This document shows positions 52,984 through 64,000 of a DNA stretch of 64,000 nucleotides, in pieces (position 1 is the stretch's first letter; each line of letters starts with the position of its first letter). The stretch lies in the NCBI GenBank assembly GCA_003212175.1, contig QCQN01000003.1, positions 38,474 to 102,473 on the forward strand, given 5' to 3'. The position numbers and the translations under genes were made by a program. This DNA is from Prochlorococcus sp. AG-449-P16. Its GTDB lineage: Bacteria; Cyanobacteriota; Cyanobacteriia; PCC-6307; Cyanobiaceae. The notes beneath the pieces are model-generated. The model saw only the letters and a list, made by a program, of their open reading frames with translations, was not told where the DNA came from and did no database searches.

Positions 52984-53145
52984 TTAAATTGGTTGCATTA
53001 ATCCACCGCTTCCTGAATCAGAGTCGTCATCGTCATTTTCAGTTTCAATACCAAATAGGGCGTAGGCACCAAAAATAATTGAAGATATTAGTAATGCGAA
53101 TGGAAAAAATGAATTTTGTAATCCAACATCAATGTATTCGCCCAT
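52984..53145 (-). CDS. 53-aa single-TM acidic microprotein
   Basis: Manual translation MGEYIDVGLQNSFFPFALLISSIIFGAYALFGIETENDDDDSDSGSGGLMQPI*; not in the ORF track. Confidence 0.7.
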   Translation of the reverse strand: MGEYIDVGLQNSFFPFALLISSIIFGAYALFGIETENDDDDSDSGSGGLMQPI

Positions 53146-53208
53146 ACAAAAACAAATTTTTATTAACCTAACTTAAAAAAAAGTGTTTCGCGAATAATAA
53201 ATATTTAT

Positions 53209-56200
53209 TTAATATTTTTGGCTTATTTCAACTTTTTCAAAATTGTTAATTTCCCTAACAAAGATCTTAAAGCAATAAATTAATTGATCGATTTGATTCT
53301 GTATATCTGTTACACCCAATCCTCTTACTGTAATCTTAGAAAATGGATTTGCTTCTTGATAAGTAAGCTTGTTTTCAATATTGCTTGGGAGGTTGCTTTT
53401 AATTAATTTAAATGTTGAATTTTTAATAGCAGTTTCAATAATTATATTAGGTTTACTAAGTTTAATTTTATTGAACCCACATGTTTTAGCTAACAATTTT
53501 AATTTCATTAAAAGGATTAGTGATTCAACTGGTTTGGGTAATATTCCGTATCTATTGGACCAATCAATTGTTAATTCAGTAAGTTCTTTCGCATTAGAGC
53601 ATTCCGTAGCGGCTTTATAAGCATCAAGTTTTTCCTCTCGATCAGATATCCATGTGGCAGGAATAAAAGCATTAATAGGTAAATCTATTTGTGTATCTTT
53701 AACCTCAGGAATCTCTTGACCATTTATTTCTGAGATTGCCTCACGAAGCATTTCAATATACAAATCATATCCAATAGCATTAACCTTCCCACTTTGTTCT
53801 TCTCCTAGTAAACTTCCAACACCTCTTATTTCCATATCTTTCATTGCAAGTTGGTATCCACTTCCTAGTTCTGAGAAGTCTTTTATCGCCTTCAATCTTT
53901 GTTTTGCAGCGTCATTTATTTTATTTATATTTGGATAAAATAACCAAGCATGTGCTTGAACACCGCTTCTACCAACTCTCCCTCTAAGTTGATATAGCTG
54001 TGAAAGTCCAAATTTGTGAGAATCTTCAATAATAATTGTATTCACTTTGGGGATGTCTAGTCCACTTTCAATTATTGTTGTGCATATCATTAGATCTACT
54101 TCTCCATTATTAAAAGCAATCATTGCATTTTCAAGCTCTGTTTCGTTCATTTGCCCATGAGCAATAATAAATTTTAAGCTAGGAAACATATTTTTTAACT
54201 TGTTAACTGCTTGATCGATATCAGAAATTCTTGGAAGAACATAAAATATTTGCCCTCCCCTATCAAGTTCTTGATTAATTGCAGTTCTGATAACATCCAT
54301 ATCTATTTCAGATAAATATGTTTTTATTGATCTTCTTGATGGAGGGGGAGTATTTAATAAGCTCATTTGTCTAAGTCCAGATAAGCTCATATAAAGTGTT
54401 CTTGGAATTGGAGTTGCAGAAAGGGTTAAAACGTCGATGTTGGTTTTGATTTTTTTAATTTTCTCCTTTTGTCTTACTCCAAATCTTTGTTCTTCATCAA
54501 TAACTAATAGTCCTAAGTTTTTAATTTCAATTTCTTTTCCTAAAATTTGGTGCGTTGCGACAACTAAATCAATTTTATTATTTTTCAACCCTGCATAAAT
54601 TTCCTTTCTCTCATTAACGGTTTTGAATCTATTTAGTAATGAAACTTTTATTGGGTAAGGTGAAAATCTATTATTTATTATTCTCCAATGTTGCTGAGCT
54701 AGGATTGTTGTGGGTGCTAGTAATATTACTTGTTTGCCTGATGTAATAGCCTTGAAAATAGCCCGAACAGCTACTTCTGTTTTACCAAATCCTACATCTC
54801 CACAAACTAGCCTGTCCATTGGCTTATCGCTTTCCATATCTGATTTTATTTCTTCTACAGCAGTAATTTGATCAGGTGTTGGTTGATAAGGGAATGATTC
54901 CTCTAATTCTTCTTGCCAAGGACCATCTTCTGGGTATATGTGACCCTTTAATTTTTCTCTTTTTGCATAAAGTTTTAATATATCGACAGCAACTTTTTTG
55001 ATTTGTTTCTTATTTTTTTCTTTAATTCTTTCCCATTCGGTTCCTCCTAATTTATTAATTTTTGGCTTTATATTTCCGCTTGATCGATATCTGTTAACAC
55101 TTCCAAGTTGGTCAGCGGCAACACTTATCTTCCCATCTTGATACTGAATGACCAAATAATCCCTTGAATCTCCAGTTACATTTATTTTCTCTATTTTTAA
55201 AAATTTTCCTATCCCATGATTTTTATGAACTATAAAATCACCGGGACTAATTTTATTTACATTTATATTTGAATTGACACTTCTTTTTTTTCTTCTTATA
55301 AATACATTATTAAAAAGAGATTGTTGTGAAAATAATTCTTTATCTGTTACGAGGACAACCCTCCATATCGGAAGATAAAAACCCTCGATTTCATAATTGT
55401 TCTTATTTTTTATAATTAAAGGAGTTGAATTATTAATTGATTTAAATGCTTCATCAATATCATTAGGATTGTTTAAGAAATTTGTATTACATTCGTGCTC
55501 AAAAAGTAAAGTCCTAGTTCTCAAAGGCTGTGCTGATAATATCCATACTTTTTCATTATTTTTTATATTTTTATTTATATCATTGGATAATTTTCCAATA
55601 TTTTTAGAGTATGAATTTAATCTTTTATCGTTTAACAAAAACCTATTATCAATATTGACTTTAGATTCAAATTCATAAAATTTTATTAAATTAAAATTTC
55701 CTAGTGAATTTAATATTTCGTCTAACTTTAAATGCAAATTAGGTTTTGCCTCTAAATTAATATCATTATTTTTAAGGTTCTCATTTAATTCATACTCACA
55801 ATTATCAAAATTACTTTCTGAATCTAAATACCAATTATTTGCAAATTTTTTACAATCCTCTAATTCATCAATTACAAGAATTGTTTCCCTATTTATAAAA
55901 TCTATTATATTTGAGGGTTCTTTTTCAATTATTCCTATGTAGCGATCAAGATTATTTTTATTTATGTCTTCTGAATTAAAAATACTATTCTTAGATAAAT
56001 TATTTAACTTATCTTTTATTAGCAAATCAAATCCAGCCTGTATTATTTCAATATTATTTATATTTTCTAGTGTTTTCTGTGTATGGGGATCATATTCTCT
56101 TATTTTCTCAATTACATTATCAAAAAATTCTATTCTTATAGGAAACTCATTATTGACAGGATAAATATCTATTATTTCCCCCCTCCTACTCCAGCATCCC

Positions 56201-56721
56201 TCTGTTGAAGTCACATTTTCCTTTGTATAACCCAGTAAAGTAAGTTTATTTGCTAATTCTTGAATCTCGATTTGAACCCCTTTTTGCAAAGCTAACTTGT
56301 TTTCAATTAATAAATTTTTATTTATTAGATGAGGTTGTAGTGATCTTTCTGTTGATATAACAATATTAAGTTCATTTTTATCTTTTTTTATTAATTTGGA
56401 TAATACAGTAAGCTGACTAAATTCAATCTCTTTGGATTTATTAATTGATGCGTATGGTAGATGTTCTGTTGGAGGATAATATAAAACTGCTTTATCATTT
56501 ATACTTTCAAAATAACCAATCCATTTGTAGGCAATTTCTACATTAGGACAAATTAGTAATATATTTTTTTTCTCTTTTTTTGCGATACTATCTAAGATTA
56601 TTGATTTTGCATATCTACTTGAACCAACAATATTTAATTCATTATTTTTTGAAATTCTTTTAATTAATTCAGAAGTAATTTGTGAATTCGAAATATAATC
56701 AACTAAAGTATTTAAACTCAT
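53209..56721 (-). CDS. mfd: Transcription-repair coupling factor
   Basis: VCGDVGFGKTEVAVRA, DEEQRFGV, YQLRGRVGRS. Confidence 0.98.
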   Translation of the reverse strand: MSLNTLVDYISNSQITSELIKRISKNNELNIVGSSRYAKSIILDSIAKKEKKNILLICPNVEIAYKWIGYFESINDKAVLYYPPTEHLPYASINKSKEIEFSQLTVLSKLIKKDKNELNIVISTERSLQPHLINKNLLIENKLALQKGVQIEIQELANKLTLLGYTKENVTSTEGCWSRRGEIIDIYPVNNEFPIRIEFFDNVIEKIREYDPHTQKTLENINNIEIIQAGFDLLIKDKLNNLSKNSIFNSEDINKNNLDRYIGIIEKEPSNIIDFINRETILVIDELEDCKKFANNWYLDSESNFDNCEYELNENLKNNDINLEAKPNLHLKLDEILNSLGNFNLIKFYEFESKVNIDNRFLLNDKRLNSYSKNIGKLSNDINKNIKNNEKVWILSAQPLRTRTLLFEHECNTNFLNNPNDIDEAFKSINNSTPLIIKNKNNYEIEGFYLPIWRVVLVTDKELFSQQSLFNNVFIRRKKRSVNSNINVNKISPGDFIVHKNHGIGKFLKIEKINVTGDSRDYLVIQYQDGKISVAADQLGSVNRYRSSGNIKPKINKLGGTEWERIKEKNKKQIKKVAVDILKLYAKREKLKGHIYPEDGPWQEELEESFPYQPTPDQITAVEEIKSDMESDKPMDRLVCGDVGFGKTEVAVRAIFKAITSGKQVILLAPTTILAQQHWRIINNRFSPYPIKVSLLNRFKTVNERKEIYAGLKNNKIDLVVATHQILGKEIEIKNLGLLVIDEEQRFGVRQKEKIKKIKTNIDVLTLSATPIPRTLYMSLSGLRQMSLLNTPPPSRRSIKTYLSEIDMDVIRTAINQELDRGGQIFYVLPRISDIDQAVNKLKNMFPSLKFIIAHGQMNETELENAMIAFNNGEVDLMICTTIIESGLDIPKVNTIIIEDSHKFGLSQLYQLRGRVGRSGVQAHAWLFYPNINKINDAAKQRLKAIKDFSELGSGYQLAMKDMEIRGVGSLLGEEQSGKVNAIGYDLYIEMLREAISEINGQEIPEVKDTQIDLPINAFIPATWISDREEKLDAYKAATECSNAKELTELTIDWSNRYGILPKPVESLILLMKLKLLAKTCGFNKIKLSKPNIIIETAIKNSTFKLIKSNLPSNIENKLTYQEANPFSKITVRGLGVTDIQNQIDQLIYCFKIFVREINNFEKVEISQKY

Positions 56722-56795
56722 TTATAGTTATCAATCTTGATTACAAATATCCGATCTATTATATTAGATTTTATACTGATTGTGAGTAATATTTG

Positions 56796-57506
56796 ATGGA
56801 TTCAGCTGCAATAAATTCTTTTATACCCACACTAGATCAGGTAGATAGCTGGTACGAAATCTTTACACTTTTACCAATATTAATTGCTCTAGAATTATTA
56901 TTATCGGCAGATAATGCTGTCGCACTAGCTTCTCTTACTAAATCCCTCAACAGTTCAGAATTAAGGTCAAGAGCTTTAAATATTGGCATAACAATATCTT
57001 TATTATTTAGAATTATTCTCATCATATTATCTAATGTTCTTCTAAAGTTTATTCTTATTAGAGTTTTTGCTGGTTTTTATTTAATATACTTATTCTTCTC
57101 AAATGTTTTTTTAAATTCAGATATAGAAAACTCTGAAAATGGTACAGATAGTAATAAAAATAATTTTAGGTTCTTAAGGGTTGTAGCGCTGCTCTCAATC
57201 ACTGATTTTGCTTTTTCCATAGATAGTATCACTACTGCAGTAGCTATAAGTGATCAATACATATTAATCATATTTGGAGCAGTAATTGGAGTATTAGCCT
57301 TGAGATTCACATCGGGTATTTTTCTAAAACTTTTGGATATATTTTCTAGATTAGAAACTGCCGGTTACGTCGCAATTTTAATCATTGGGATTAAACTTTT
57401 ACTAAATACATTAATTAAAGAATCTATTCTTCCAGACTATTATTTTTATTTTTTGATTCTTTTTGCTTTCCTTTGGGGATTTTCTAAAAAAGAATCTAAA
57501 ACTTAA
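56796..57506 (+). CDS. TerC-family membrane protein
   Basis: LELLLSADNAVALASL, SITDFAFSIDSITTAVAIS. Confidence 0.93.
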   Translation: MDSAAINSFIPTLDQVDSWYEIFTLLPILIALELLLSADNAVALASLTKSLNSSELRSRALNIGITISLLFRIILIILSNVLLKFILIRVFAGFYLIYLFFSNVFLNSDIENSENGTDSNKNNFRFLRVVALLSITDFAFSIDSITTAVAISDQYILIIFGAVIGVLALRFTSGIFLKLLDIFSRLETAGYVAILIIGIKLLLNTLIKESILPDYYFYFLILFAFLWGFSKKESKT

Positions 57507-58489
57507 TCTGAGAGATATTCACCTATTGATGGCTTTAACTGTTGTATCAATTGCTTTTTGCTAGAAATGTTTTTGCCTTCAAGTTTTGCTTCTAACAAAA
57601 TAATCGGATCAGTTTTAGTTGAAATTATTATTCCTTCATTTTCTATTACAGCGAGAATAATACCTGGTTTTGAATAATTGCTCATAAAAAGATATTTTTC
57701 ATTTTTAATTTCATCATTACTCAAAACTTTGATTTTAAGTATTTTTAGGTTCTTACCTCTAAAAGTTGTATTTGCTCGTGGGTATAATCCTTTTATTTTT
57801 TGAGAAATTTCAATTGCCTCATTACCCCAATCAACTCTAAAGTCTGGTTTTTCAATCATTCTTGCGTATGTAATTTCTCTTCCAAGGGAATTTTGTTTTG
57901 TTAATTGAGAATTAATTTTTTTATTAATATTATCTTCGAGTATTGATGTGGCATCTAAAAATAATTTTGCAGACAAAATACTAAGTTTTTCCGATAGTGT
58001 ATTTAAATTATCGTCATTACCAATTTTAATTTTTTCTTCCAATAATAAGTCGCCAGTATCTAGTCCCTCATTCATTTTCATAATTCCTACACCAGTAAAT
58101 TCATCGCCATTCATTAGGGACCATTGGATTGGGGCTGCACCACGCCATCTTGGAAGTAATGAAGCATGTGCGTTCCAGCATCCAAATTTTGGGATTTTCA
58201 ATATCTCTTTGGGCAATATTTTACCGTAAGCTATAACAATAAATAGATCACAAGATAGTGATTTAAGTTCATTTATAAAATGTATATTGTCCCTGATTTT
58301 TTCCGGAGTATAGATTTTTATCGATTCTTGCTCGGCAAAACTTTTAACAGGTGAGGATATTAATTTATTTCCCCTAGATCTTTTCTTATCGGGTTGGCTA
58401 ACTACCCCAATTACTTCGTGCTTAGATTTAATAAAAATATCAAGGCTCGCAATTGAATATTCAGGTGTTCCCCAGAATATAATTCTCAC
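57503..58489 (-). CDS. fmt: Methionyl-tRNA formyltransferase
   Basis: IIFWGTPEYSIASL, NAHASLLPRWRGAAPIQWSLMNGDEFTGVGIM. Confidence 0.97.
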   Translation of the reverse strand: MRIIFWGTPEYSIASLDIFIKSKHEVIGVVSQPDKKRSRGNKLISSPVKSFAEQESIKIYTPEKIRDNIHFINELKSLSCDLFIVIAYGKILPKEILKIPKFGCWNAHASLLPRWRGAAPIQWSLMNGDEFTGVGIMKMNEGLDTGDLLLEEKIKIGNDDNLNTLSEKLSILSAKLFLDATSILEDNINKKINSQLTKQNSLGREITYARMIEKPDFRVDWGNEAIEISQKIKGLYPRANTTFRGKNLKILKIKVLSNDEIKNEKYLFMSNYSKPGIILAVIENEGIIISTKTDPIILLEAKLEGKNISSKKQLIQQLKPSIGEYLSD

Positions 58490-59838
58490 GCGTCACCAGT
58501 GATTGATAATTCATCTACCCATATATGTGGAGAAATTCCACTTGTTGTTACTTCTTGGTTTGATTCAATATTTACAATATTCTTTAAAAGATATTTGATA
58601 TCCCCCGCTACCGTTGCAGATTCTATTGAGATTTTTTTACCATTTTTATAGAGCCATCCATCAAATGGAAGAGAGAATGAACCTTGACTTGCCCTGACAC
58701 CTGCATGGATTGCATTTAATTCTTCAATATAAACAAATTCTCCCTCATAAGTAGAGTGATCTAATGATGTTTTTAGATCGGAGTTTTCCTCTGATTTCTC
58801 AACTACTATCCAATCAGGAGATACTGAGACTTTGGATCCTAGTCCAGCGTGGCCTGTAGGCATTGTTTGAAATATTCTTGCAGTTGATTCAGAATGTATA
58901 AAATTTTCAAGTTTCCCTTTGTTAATTAAACATAGTTTTTGGGTAGGAGTACCCTCTCCATCAAAAGGTGATGAAGAAATATTCTTTTCGTGAAGACCAT
59001 CATCATAAATATTAAGTGCTTCTGTAGATAGTTTCTCTCCAATAGAATTTTTATTAGATAAGCTAACTCCATCTAAAATGCTTCTAGCATTAAACATTGA
59101 ACTAAATGCATTAATGATCGTTAAAAAAGACTCAGGGGAAAAACATATTAAATATTTATCAGTTTTAATAGATGAATAATTTAAATGAGAAATTGTTTTA
59201 TTAGAAGCATCTTTAATACACGACTCTATATCTATATCTTCAACTCCATATCCAAGTTTTACAGAACCTGAGCTACGTGGTTTCTTATTTTTCTCTTCTG
59301 CTCTTGCATATAAATAAAGTGCAGCTTGACTTTTGCTATAACTCCGAAAAGCACCATCACTATTTGCATAAACTCTCTCAAAGAAACTCTCAGATAGACC
59401 ATTATACGGAACAGATTTTATGGATTCATGGCTTTCTAATAGTTTTACTTCCGCTGCTCTTAAAAGGGTAAGTAATTTTTTTATTCCAACAGGATTTCTT
59501 TTTTTTGAGTACTTAACTTCAATAGGATTCTTGGCTAGTGGTGAGAATTCTGTTCTTTCATTCTTGTTGCCAAAATCAGATGCAATATTTGCTTGATTTA
59601 GAGCTTTTTTAATACCAGATTCACTGATATCACTAGTTGTTGTAATACCAACTAAATTAGATTCGTTCCAAACTCTTATAGTTAAAACTTGCTTTTGTGA
59701 TGCCTTAAGTTGTTTGGCTTCACCTTTATCTACTTGCACAGAATAATCATTAGAAAAGCTTGCACCATAATCCCATTTTTTAAGATTAAGAGAATCTGCA
59801 GCTTCAGAGATTTGAGTTGTTATTTCTTTTGAATTCAT
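58486..59838 (-). CDS. pmbA: TldD/PmbA-family metallopeptidase, PmbA-type
   Basis: MPTGHAGLGSKVSVSPDWIVVE, paired with tldD. Confidence 0.9.
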   Translation of the reverse strand: MNSKEITTQISEAADSLNLKKWDYGASFSNDYSVQVDKGEAKQLKASQKQVLTIRVWNESNLVGITTTSDISESGIKKALNQANIASDFGNKNERTEFSPLAKNPIEVKYSKKRNPVGIKKLLTLLRAAEVKLLESHESIKSVPYNGLSESFFERVYANSDGAFRSYSKSQAALYLYARAEEKNKKPRSSGSVKLGYGVEDIDIESCIKDASNKTISHLNYSSIKTDKYLICFSPESFLTIINAFSSMFNARSILDGVSLSNKNSIGEKLSTEALNIYDDGLHEKNISSSPFDGEGTPTQKLCLINKGKLENFIHSESTARIFQTMPTGHAGLGSKVSVSPDWIVVEKSEENSDLKTSLDHSTYEGEFVYIEELNAIHAGVRASQGSFSLPFDGWLYKNGKKISIESATVAGDIKYLLKNIVNIESNQEVTTSGISPHIWVDELSITGDA

Positions 59839-59841
59839 ATC

Positions 59842-61266
59842 CTATCTTCCGCCAACAGTTATTGAATCAACCTTAATATGAGGTTGGCCAACAGTTACGT
59901 TAACACTTCCACTGATGGATCCACAGAATCCAGGAGCTAATTCAAGGTCATTTCCGCACATTGATATTTTTGGCATAACTTCTTTAGCCTCACCAATCAA
60001 AGTTGCTCCCTTTACTGGATTAGTTAATTTTCCATTTTTAATAAGATATCCTTCTTCTACTGCAAAATTAAATTGTCCTGTAGCACCTACACTGCCACCA
60101 CCCATTGATTTGCAGTAAAGACCATCACTAATACTATTGATTAAATCCTCTTTGGAGTGCTCACCTTTAGCTATATAAGTATTTCTCATTCGTGAAGCTG
60201 CAGCAAAGGAATAATTTTGTCTTCTTCCACTTCCTGTTCTTTTATGGCCCGTTCTTAATTCACCTGCCCTGTCGGATATGAATTTTTTTAAAATTCCATC
60301 TTTTATAAGAACTGATTTTTCAGGTTCCATACCTTCATCATCTACTGATAATGAACCAAAGGATCCTTCTGAAATTCCTTCATCTATTGCTGTTACAGAT
60401 TCATGTGCAATTTTTTCATTCAATTTATTCTCAAATGGTGTTGTTCCTCTTTCTATTTGAGTAGTTTCAAGTAAATGACCGCAGGCTTCGTGGAATATAA
60501 CACCACCAAATTTATTAGCTAATACAACAGGCATTTGTCCCGCATCCACATAATCTGCATAAAGCATGTTCATTGAGCTTTCGAATACATCGTTAGCTGC
60601 TTTTTCGTGATCCCAAAATTTGAATTCATTAGGCATTCCTGAAGATCCAAATCTTCTACTTCCACTAGATCTGTATTGGGCATCACTAGCAATCACGTTG
60701 AGTCCAACTGTTTGATGCAACCTAATATCAGACACATAGGTTCCATCGCTAGAGGCTATAATTACCTCTTGCAGATTTCTTGAGTAACTTCCTTTTCTAG
60801 TTATTATTTTATTATTTTTTTTAAGGGACTTTGTGCTGACTAATAGTTTTTCACTTATCTCATGGATCGATGGGACTTCATTAATCCATTTTTTCTTGGA
60901 TAAACTATAATCCCTATGTTTATCTAGACCGTTAAATACTTCTCTTTTTTTATTATCTGTTATGTCTAACATCTCAATAGCCTGAGATACCGACCTCATT
61001 AAGCCATTCTTTGTTAAATCATTTGTACTTACAAAACCATCCTTTTTATCTTTGAAGATTCTAATACCAGCACCTCTTCCAAATGATGGACTTACACTTG
61101 TAATAAAATCCTCTTCAGCTAGAACGCTTGAATTGTCTGTATTCTCTATAAATATTTCTACAAAATCAGCTCCAAGTCTCATCCCATAGAAAATAATTTC
61201 TTCTAATAAATCTTTATTGCAACTACCAAAAATGATTTCATTTGATTTGATTTGTGACGAAAGCAT
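59842..61266 (-). CDS. tldD: TldD-family metalloprotease
   Basis: FGGVIFHEACGHLLET (HExxxH), RMRNTYI. Confidence 0.95.
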   Translation of the reverse strand: MLSSQIKSNEIIFGSCNKDLLEEIIFYGMRLGADFVEIFIENTDNSSVLAEEDFITSVSPSFGRGAGIRIFKDKKDGFVSTNDLTKNGLMRSVSQAIEMLDITDNKKREVFNGLDKHRDYSLSKKKWINEVPSIHEISEKLLVSTKSLKKNNKIITRKGSYSRNLQEVIIASSDGTYVSDIRLHQTVGLNVIASDAQYRSSGSRRFGSSGMPNEFKFWDHEKAANDVFESSMNMLYADYVDAGQMPVVLANKFGGVIFHEACGHLLETTQIERGTTPFENKLNEKIAHESVTAIDEGISEGSFGSLSVDDEGMEPEKSVLIKDGILKKFISDRAGELRTGHKRTGSGRRQNYSFAAASRMRNTYIAKGEHSKEDLINSISDGLYCKSMGGGSVGATGQFNFAVEEGYLIKNGKLTNPVKGATLIGEAKEVMPKISMCGNDLELAPGFCGSISGSVNVTVGQPHIKVDSITVGGR

Positions 61267-61297
61267 ATTACTTTATAAATCTTCTCTTTATGAAAGA

Positions 61298-62470
61298 TTA
61301 TCTAATCGAAGGTTGGAAATCTTTGCTATCAAGAGGTTTTAATAAGTATAGTCTTAATAACTGGTAACCGTTTGATAAATATTTAGGTAATTTTTTAAAA
61401 GTTTTAGATACTTTATTTTCATCACTGCTTGCGATATCGGAAAGAACCTTATTATTCTCAACTATTTTATCTAATCTTCCATAAAAAGATTTATCGTAAA
61501 CGTCCATTACTACAGGGAAAACTCTAGCTGCAGTTTCATTTGTTTTATTAATAACAAACTGGTCGTATTCTTTGGCATCTAAACCTAGTGAACTGTAGAA
61601 ATCTTTTTTAATTCCCAAATCTCTTGCATACATAGTTGCAAATACAGCTAATAGAAAAAATCTGGACCATAGCTTGGATGTTAATGGAAGATTATTCAAA
61701 AAATATCTAAATCTATGGAAGTAATCAAATAGTGGGTGTGTGAAGGTAGAGCCGCCAATGGTGATTTTTTGGCTTAAAGATTTAACAGTACGTGGCTGTG
61801 CTTTCATCAGAGCATCAAAGAAATCCCCATGTCTATTTTCATCCTGACACCAATTTTCAAAATAATTAAACAGTGGAAAAATTTTGCTATCTGGATTTTT
61901 TTCAAGATGCCTATAAATAGCAATGTATCTCCAATAGCCTATTTTTTCGGATAAATAAGTAGCGTAAAAAATACTTCTAGGTGGGAAATAAGTGTAATCT
62001 TTATTGGCTGTCAGAAAACCTAAATCTAACTGTAGTCCAAAGTCACTCATTGATTTATTCAAAAAACCTGCATGTCTAGCTTCATCTCTGGCCATATGAG
62101 CAAAACATTCAGCAAGAAGAGGGTTTTTGTCTTTAATCCTCCTGCTAAGTTCCTTGTAAAGTAAAAAACCTGAGAATTCTGATGTACAACTTCCCTCGAG
62201 AAAATCAATAAAAAGCTCTCTTGTCTCAGGATCTAATTTTTCTGCAGCGCCTTCAAATTCACTATTTCTTACAAAATGATGCCTATTGTAATCTTTCCTA
62301 AATTCCTCACATATAGCTTCCAATTCCTCCTCGTTTATTGATAAATCCATATTTTCCATTGCCTCAAAGTCTGTTGTATAGAATCTTGGAGACAAAATTG
62401 TTTCTTTTGCTGGTACCTTCCCATTATTAATATCTTTTTTATTTTTTGATTCAACAGTTGATTGAGTCAT
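61298..62470 (-). CDS. acsF: Mg-protoporphyrin IX monomethyl ester (oxidative) cyclase
   Basis: Diiron ExxH motifs: [42 protein letters not shown]. Confidence 0.97.
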   Translation of the reverse strand: MTQSTVESKNKKDINNGKVPAKETILSPRFYTTDFEAMENMDLSINEEELEAICEEFRKDYNRHHFVRNSEFEGAAEKLDPETRELFIDFLEGSCTSEFSGFLLYKELSRRIKDKNPLLAECFAHMARDEARHAGFLNKSMSDFGLQLDLGFLTANKDYTYFPPRSIFYATYLSEKIGYWRYIAIYRHLEKNPDSKIFPLFNYFENWCQDENRHGDFFDALMKAQPRTVKSLSQKITIGGSTFTHPLFDYFHRFRYFLNNLPLTSKLWSRFFLLAVFATMYARDLGIKKDFYSSLGLDAKEYDQFVINKTNETAARVFPVVMDVYDKSFYGRLDKIVENNKVLSDIASSDENKVSKTFKKLPKYLSNGYQLLRLYLLKPLDSKDFQPSIR

Positions 62471-62549
62471 CTTTTTTTTACTTATTAATACTATTATTGT
62501 CTATGATTTGTATTTTCGAGGAAAAAGTTAACTTGGTGTTATTGTTTCT

Positions 62550-63140
62550 CTAATTAACTCCTATTAACTTTTGTCCATTCAATCTCTGAAATAATCTTGA
62601 AATTATTAATTTTAAGGTAATTCTTTTTTCGTCAATAAGAAATGATTCTATAACACTCGGATTTTGCCCTTTTTTACATAGTGAAATACTCTTGGGTGAT
62701 GTAATATCTTCTTTTTCAAATGACAACCAAAAGTTACATGTGTTTTTTATTTCACAGTAGATCACCCAACATTTGTCCCCAGCTATTGGTCGTGTTGTAT
62801 TTTGTAAGTTTATTTCAACAACCTCCAACCCTCTCTGTTTAAATTCACTTATTAATGATGGGGTTAAATTATCGTTGATGAATTCTTTGAAAGGTTTTTT
62901 TTCGATAGGAATTTCTTTTTTAGGTTTTACTTTGGTATCTTTTGGTAAATCAGGATTTGAGTTTTCTGAGTTTTTATTTGTATTTAAATTATTGCTTAAA
63001 TTTGTTTGATTGATATCTGAAGGAATTTTTTTTAAATTAATCGATTCAGTTTTACTTAGATTCGATAATAAATTTTCATCATTTTTTGAATCTAAATCCT
63101 TTTCATCATTTCCCTTGTCGCTTTTTAAACTATCTTCCAT
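62550..63140 (-). CDS. DUF2996 family protein with low-complexity N-terminus
   Basis: KPFKEFINDNLTPSLISEFKQRGLEVVEI...CWVIYCEI; Asn/Ser/Lys-rich leader. Confidence 0.8.
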   Translation of the reverse strand: MEDSLKSDKGNDEKDLDSKNDENLLSNLSKTESINLKKIPSDINQTNLSNNLNTNKNSENSNPDLPKDTKVKPKKEIPIEKKPFKEFINDNLTPSLISEFKQRGLEVVEINLQNTTRPIAGDKCWVIYCEIKNTCNFWLSFEKEDITSPKSISLCKKGQNPSVIESFLIDEKRITLKLIISRLFQRLNGQKLIGVN

Positions 63141-63215
63141 AAAAATTTAAATTCCGATTTTATTATAAATAAAATATTGATCATATATAGCAATATTGTT
63201 GATTAACTATATTTA

Positions 63216-63671
63216 TTACCATTCATTATTTTTGTTGTTCCAATCATCTTCATATATTGCATTGTTGCGGTCCTCCATTTTATTTTTTAGTTTTTCTTCA
63301 TTATTTTTTTTAATAACTCTGTAATTTACAGATATTGTTGGTTGAGGTTCCCGAACGTCTCTTTCTGGTGGCATTTCCAAAGATTCTTCATAATCTTCAT
63401 TAATTGTTGAATAGTTATTATCAACTCTTTGACTTTCTTCTTTATTGATAAATTTTTTAGTGGGGTTATTTATTATTGTTTTGTTTAAGATTGAACTCAC
63501 TGTTAATCCCGAAAGAAATGAAATGCCTATCAAGTTACCAATACTTATATTTTCTATTTCCCAAATAAAATATCTGAATGAACTTTTTTCTTTATTATTT
63601 ACTAGTAGCAAAATTAATGTACCAATAATTAATCCAAATATAATAATTGTTTTATTTTTCTTTTCAATCAT
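63216..63671 (-). CDS. Hypothetical membrane protein with two TM segments
   Basis: Two N-terminal hydrophobic helices, charged tail. Confidence 0.65.
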   Translation of the reverse strand: MIEKKNKTIIIFGLIIGTLILLLVNNKEKSSFRYFIWEIENISIGNLIGISFLSGLTVSSILNKTIINNPTKKFINKEESQRVDNNYSTINEDYEESLEMPPERDVREPQPTISVNYRVIKKNNEEKLKNKMEDRNNAIYEDDWNNKNNEW

Positions 63672-63732
63672 TCTCCTTGAATAAATCCTAATACAATCTA
63701 ATTTTAATCAAAAAATATATATATAAATAAAT

Positions 63733-64000
63733 CTAAGCTAATTCTAAATCTATTTGATATTTAAGTATATCAACTTTAATTATTTTAATGTCTATTACAT
63801 CGCCTATTCTGTATGAGTTCTTAGATTTTCTTCCAATAAGGATATTTTGTCTTGATCGATATTCATACCAGTCATTATTTAAGGTACTAACGTGAACCAA
63901 ACCCTCAACATAAAGTTCTGGAATTTCAACAAAAAATCCATAACTCTGAACTGACATTATTAGACCACTATATATATTACCGATTAGTTTTTCAGCTTGT
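63733..64000 (-). CDS. RNase II/R-type exoribonuclease, C-terminal S1 domain (partial; 5' end outside window)
   Basis: Frame stays open past the listed ATG to the window edge: QAEKLIGNIYSGLIMSVQSYGFFVEIPELYVEGLVHVSTL. Confidence 0.85.
   Translation of the reverse strand, partial: QAEKLIGNIYSGLIMSVQSYGFFVEIPELYVEGLVHVSTLNNDWYEYRSRQNILIGRKSKNSYRIGDVIDIKIIKVDILKYQIDLELA

Noticed and set aside
59915-60460. Plus ORFs opposite tldD
   Set aside because: Antisense shadows, Pro/Ser-rich artefacts

Overview
The window is AT-rich cyanobacterial chromosome. Gene content (acsF, chlH, prk, class I and II aldolases, CGLD27, ycf55/DUF3685, DUF3038-DUF4335) and compactness point to a high-light Prochlorococcus-type genome. 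This is inferred from gene content and was not checked by search. Most of it is ordinary core metabolism: ilvD, upp-like, cobW-like, purS-purQ, two fructose-bisphosphate aldolases, accD, prk, leuB, lpxD, proB, ruvX, hisA, pgsA, nth, carB, tpiA, folP, chlH, dapB, mfd, fmt, tldD/pmbA and acsF. Convergent neighbours are often separated by nothing or overlap. The accessory part is about 25.9-34.6 kb. It holds an iron-related block (Fe-type ABC ATPase, ferritin, Cys-rich CRP-family regulator, zinc-ribbon microprotein, orphan ABC ATPase, Rieske oxygenase) with strong Fur-box-like palindromes, followed by a low-density tract of small hypothetical ORFs and an RHH protein that ends at tRNA-fMet. The best leads are: (i) a PPC/DUF296-glutaredoxin fusion with a CPWS active site; (ii) the Fur-box layout around ferritin and the Cys-rich CRP regulator; (iii) a membrane-anchored CofE-like protein next to a degenerate GNAT-like protein; (iv) two candidate structured RNAs in long intergenic gaps; and (v) several microproteins missing from the ORF track. 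I saw no CRISPR array, rRNA, prophage, transposase or unmistakable new defence system.
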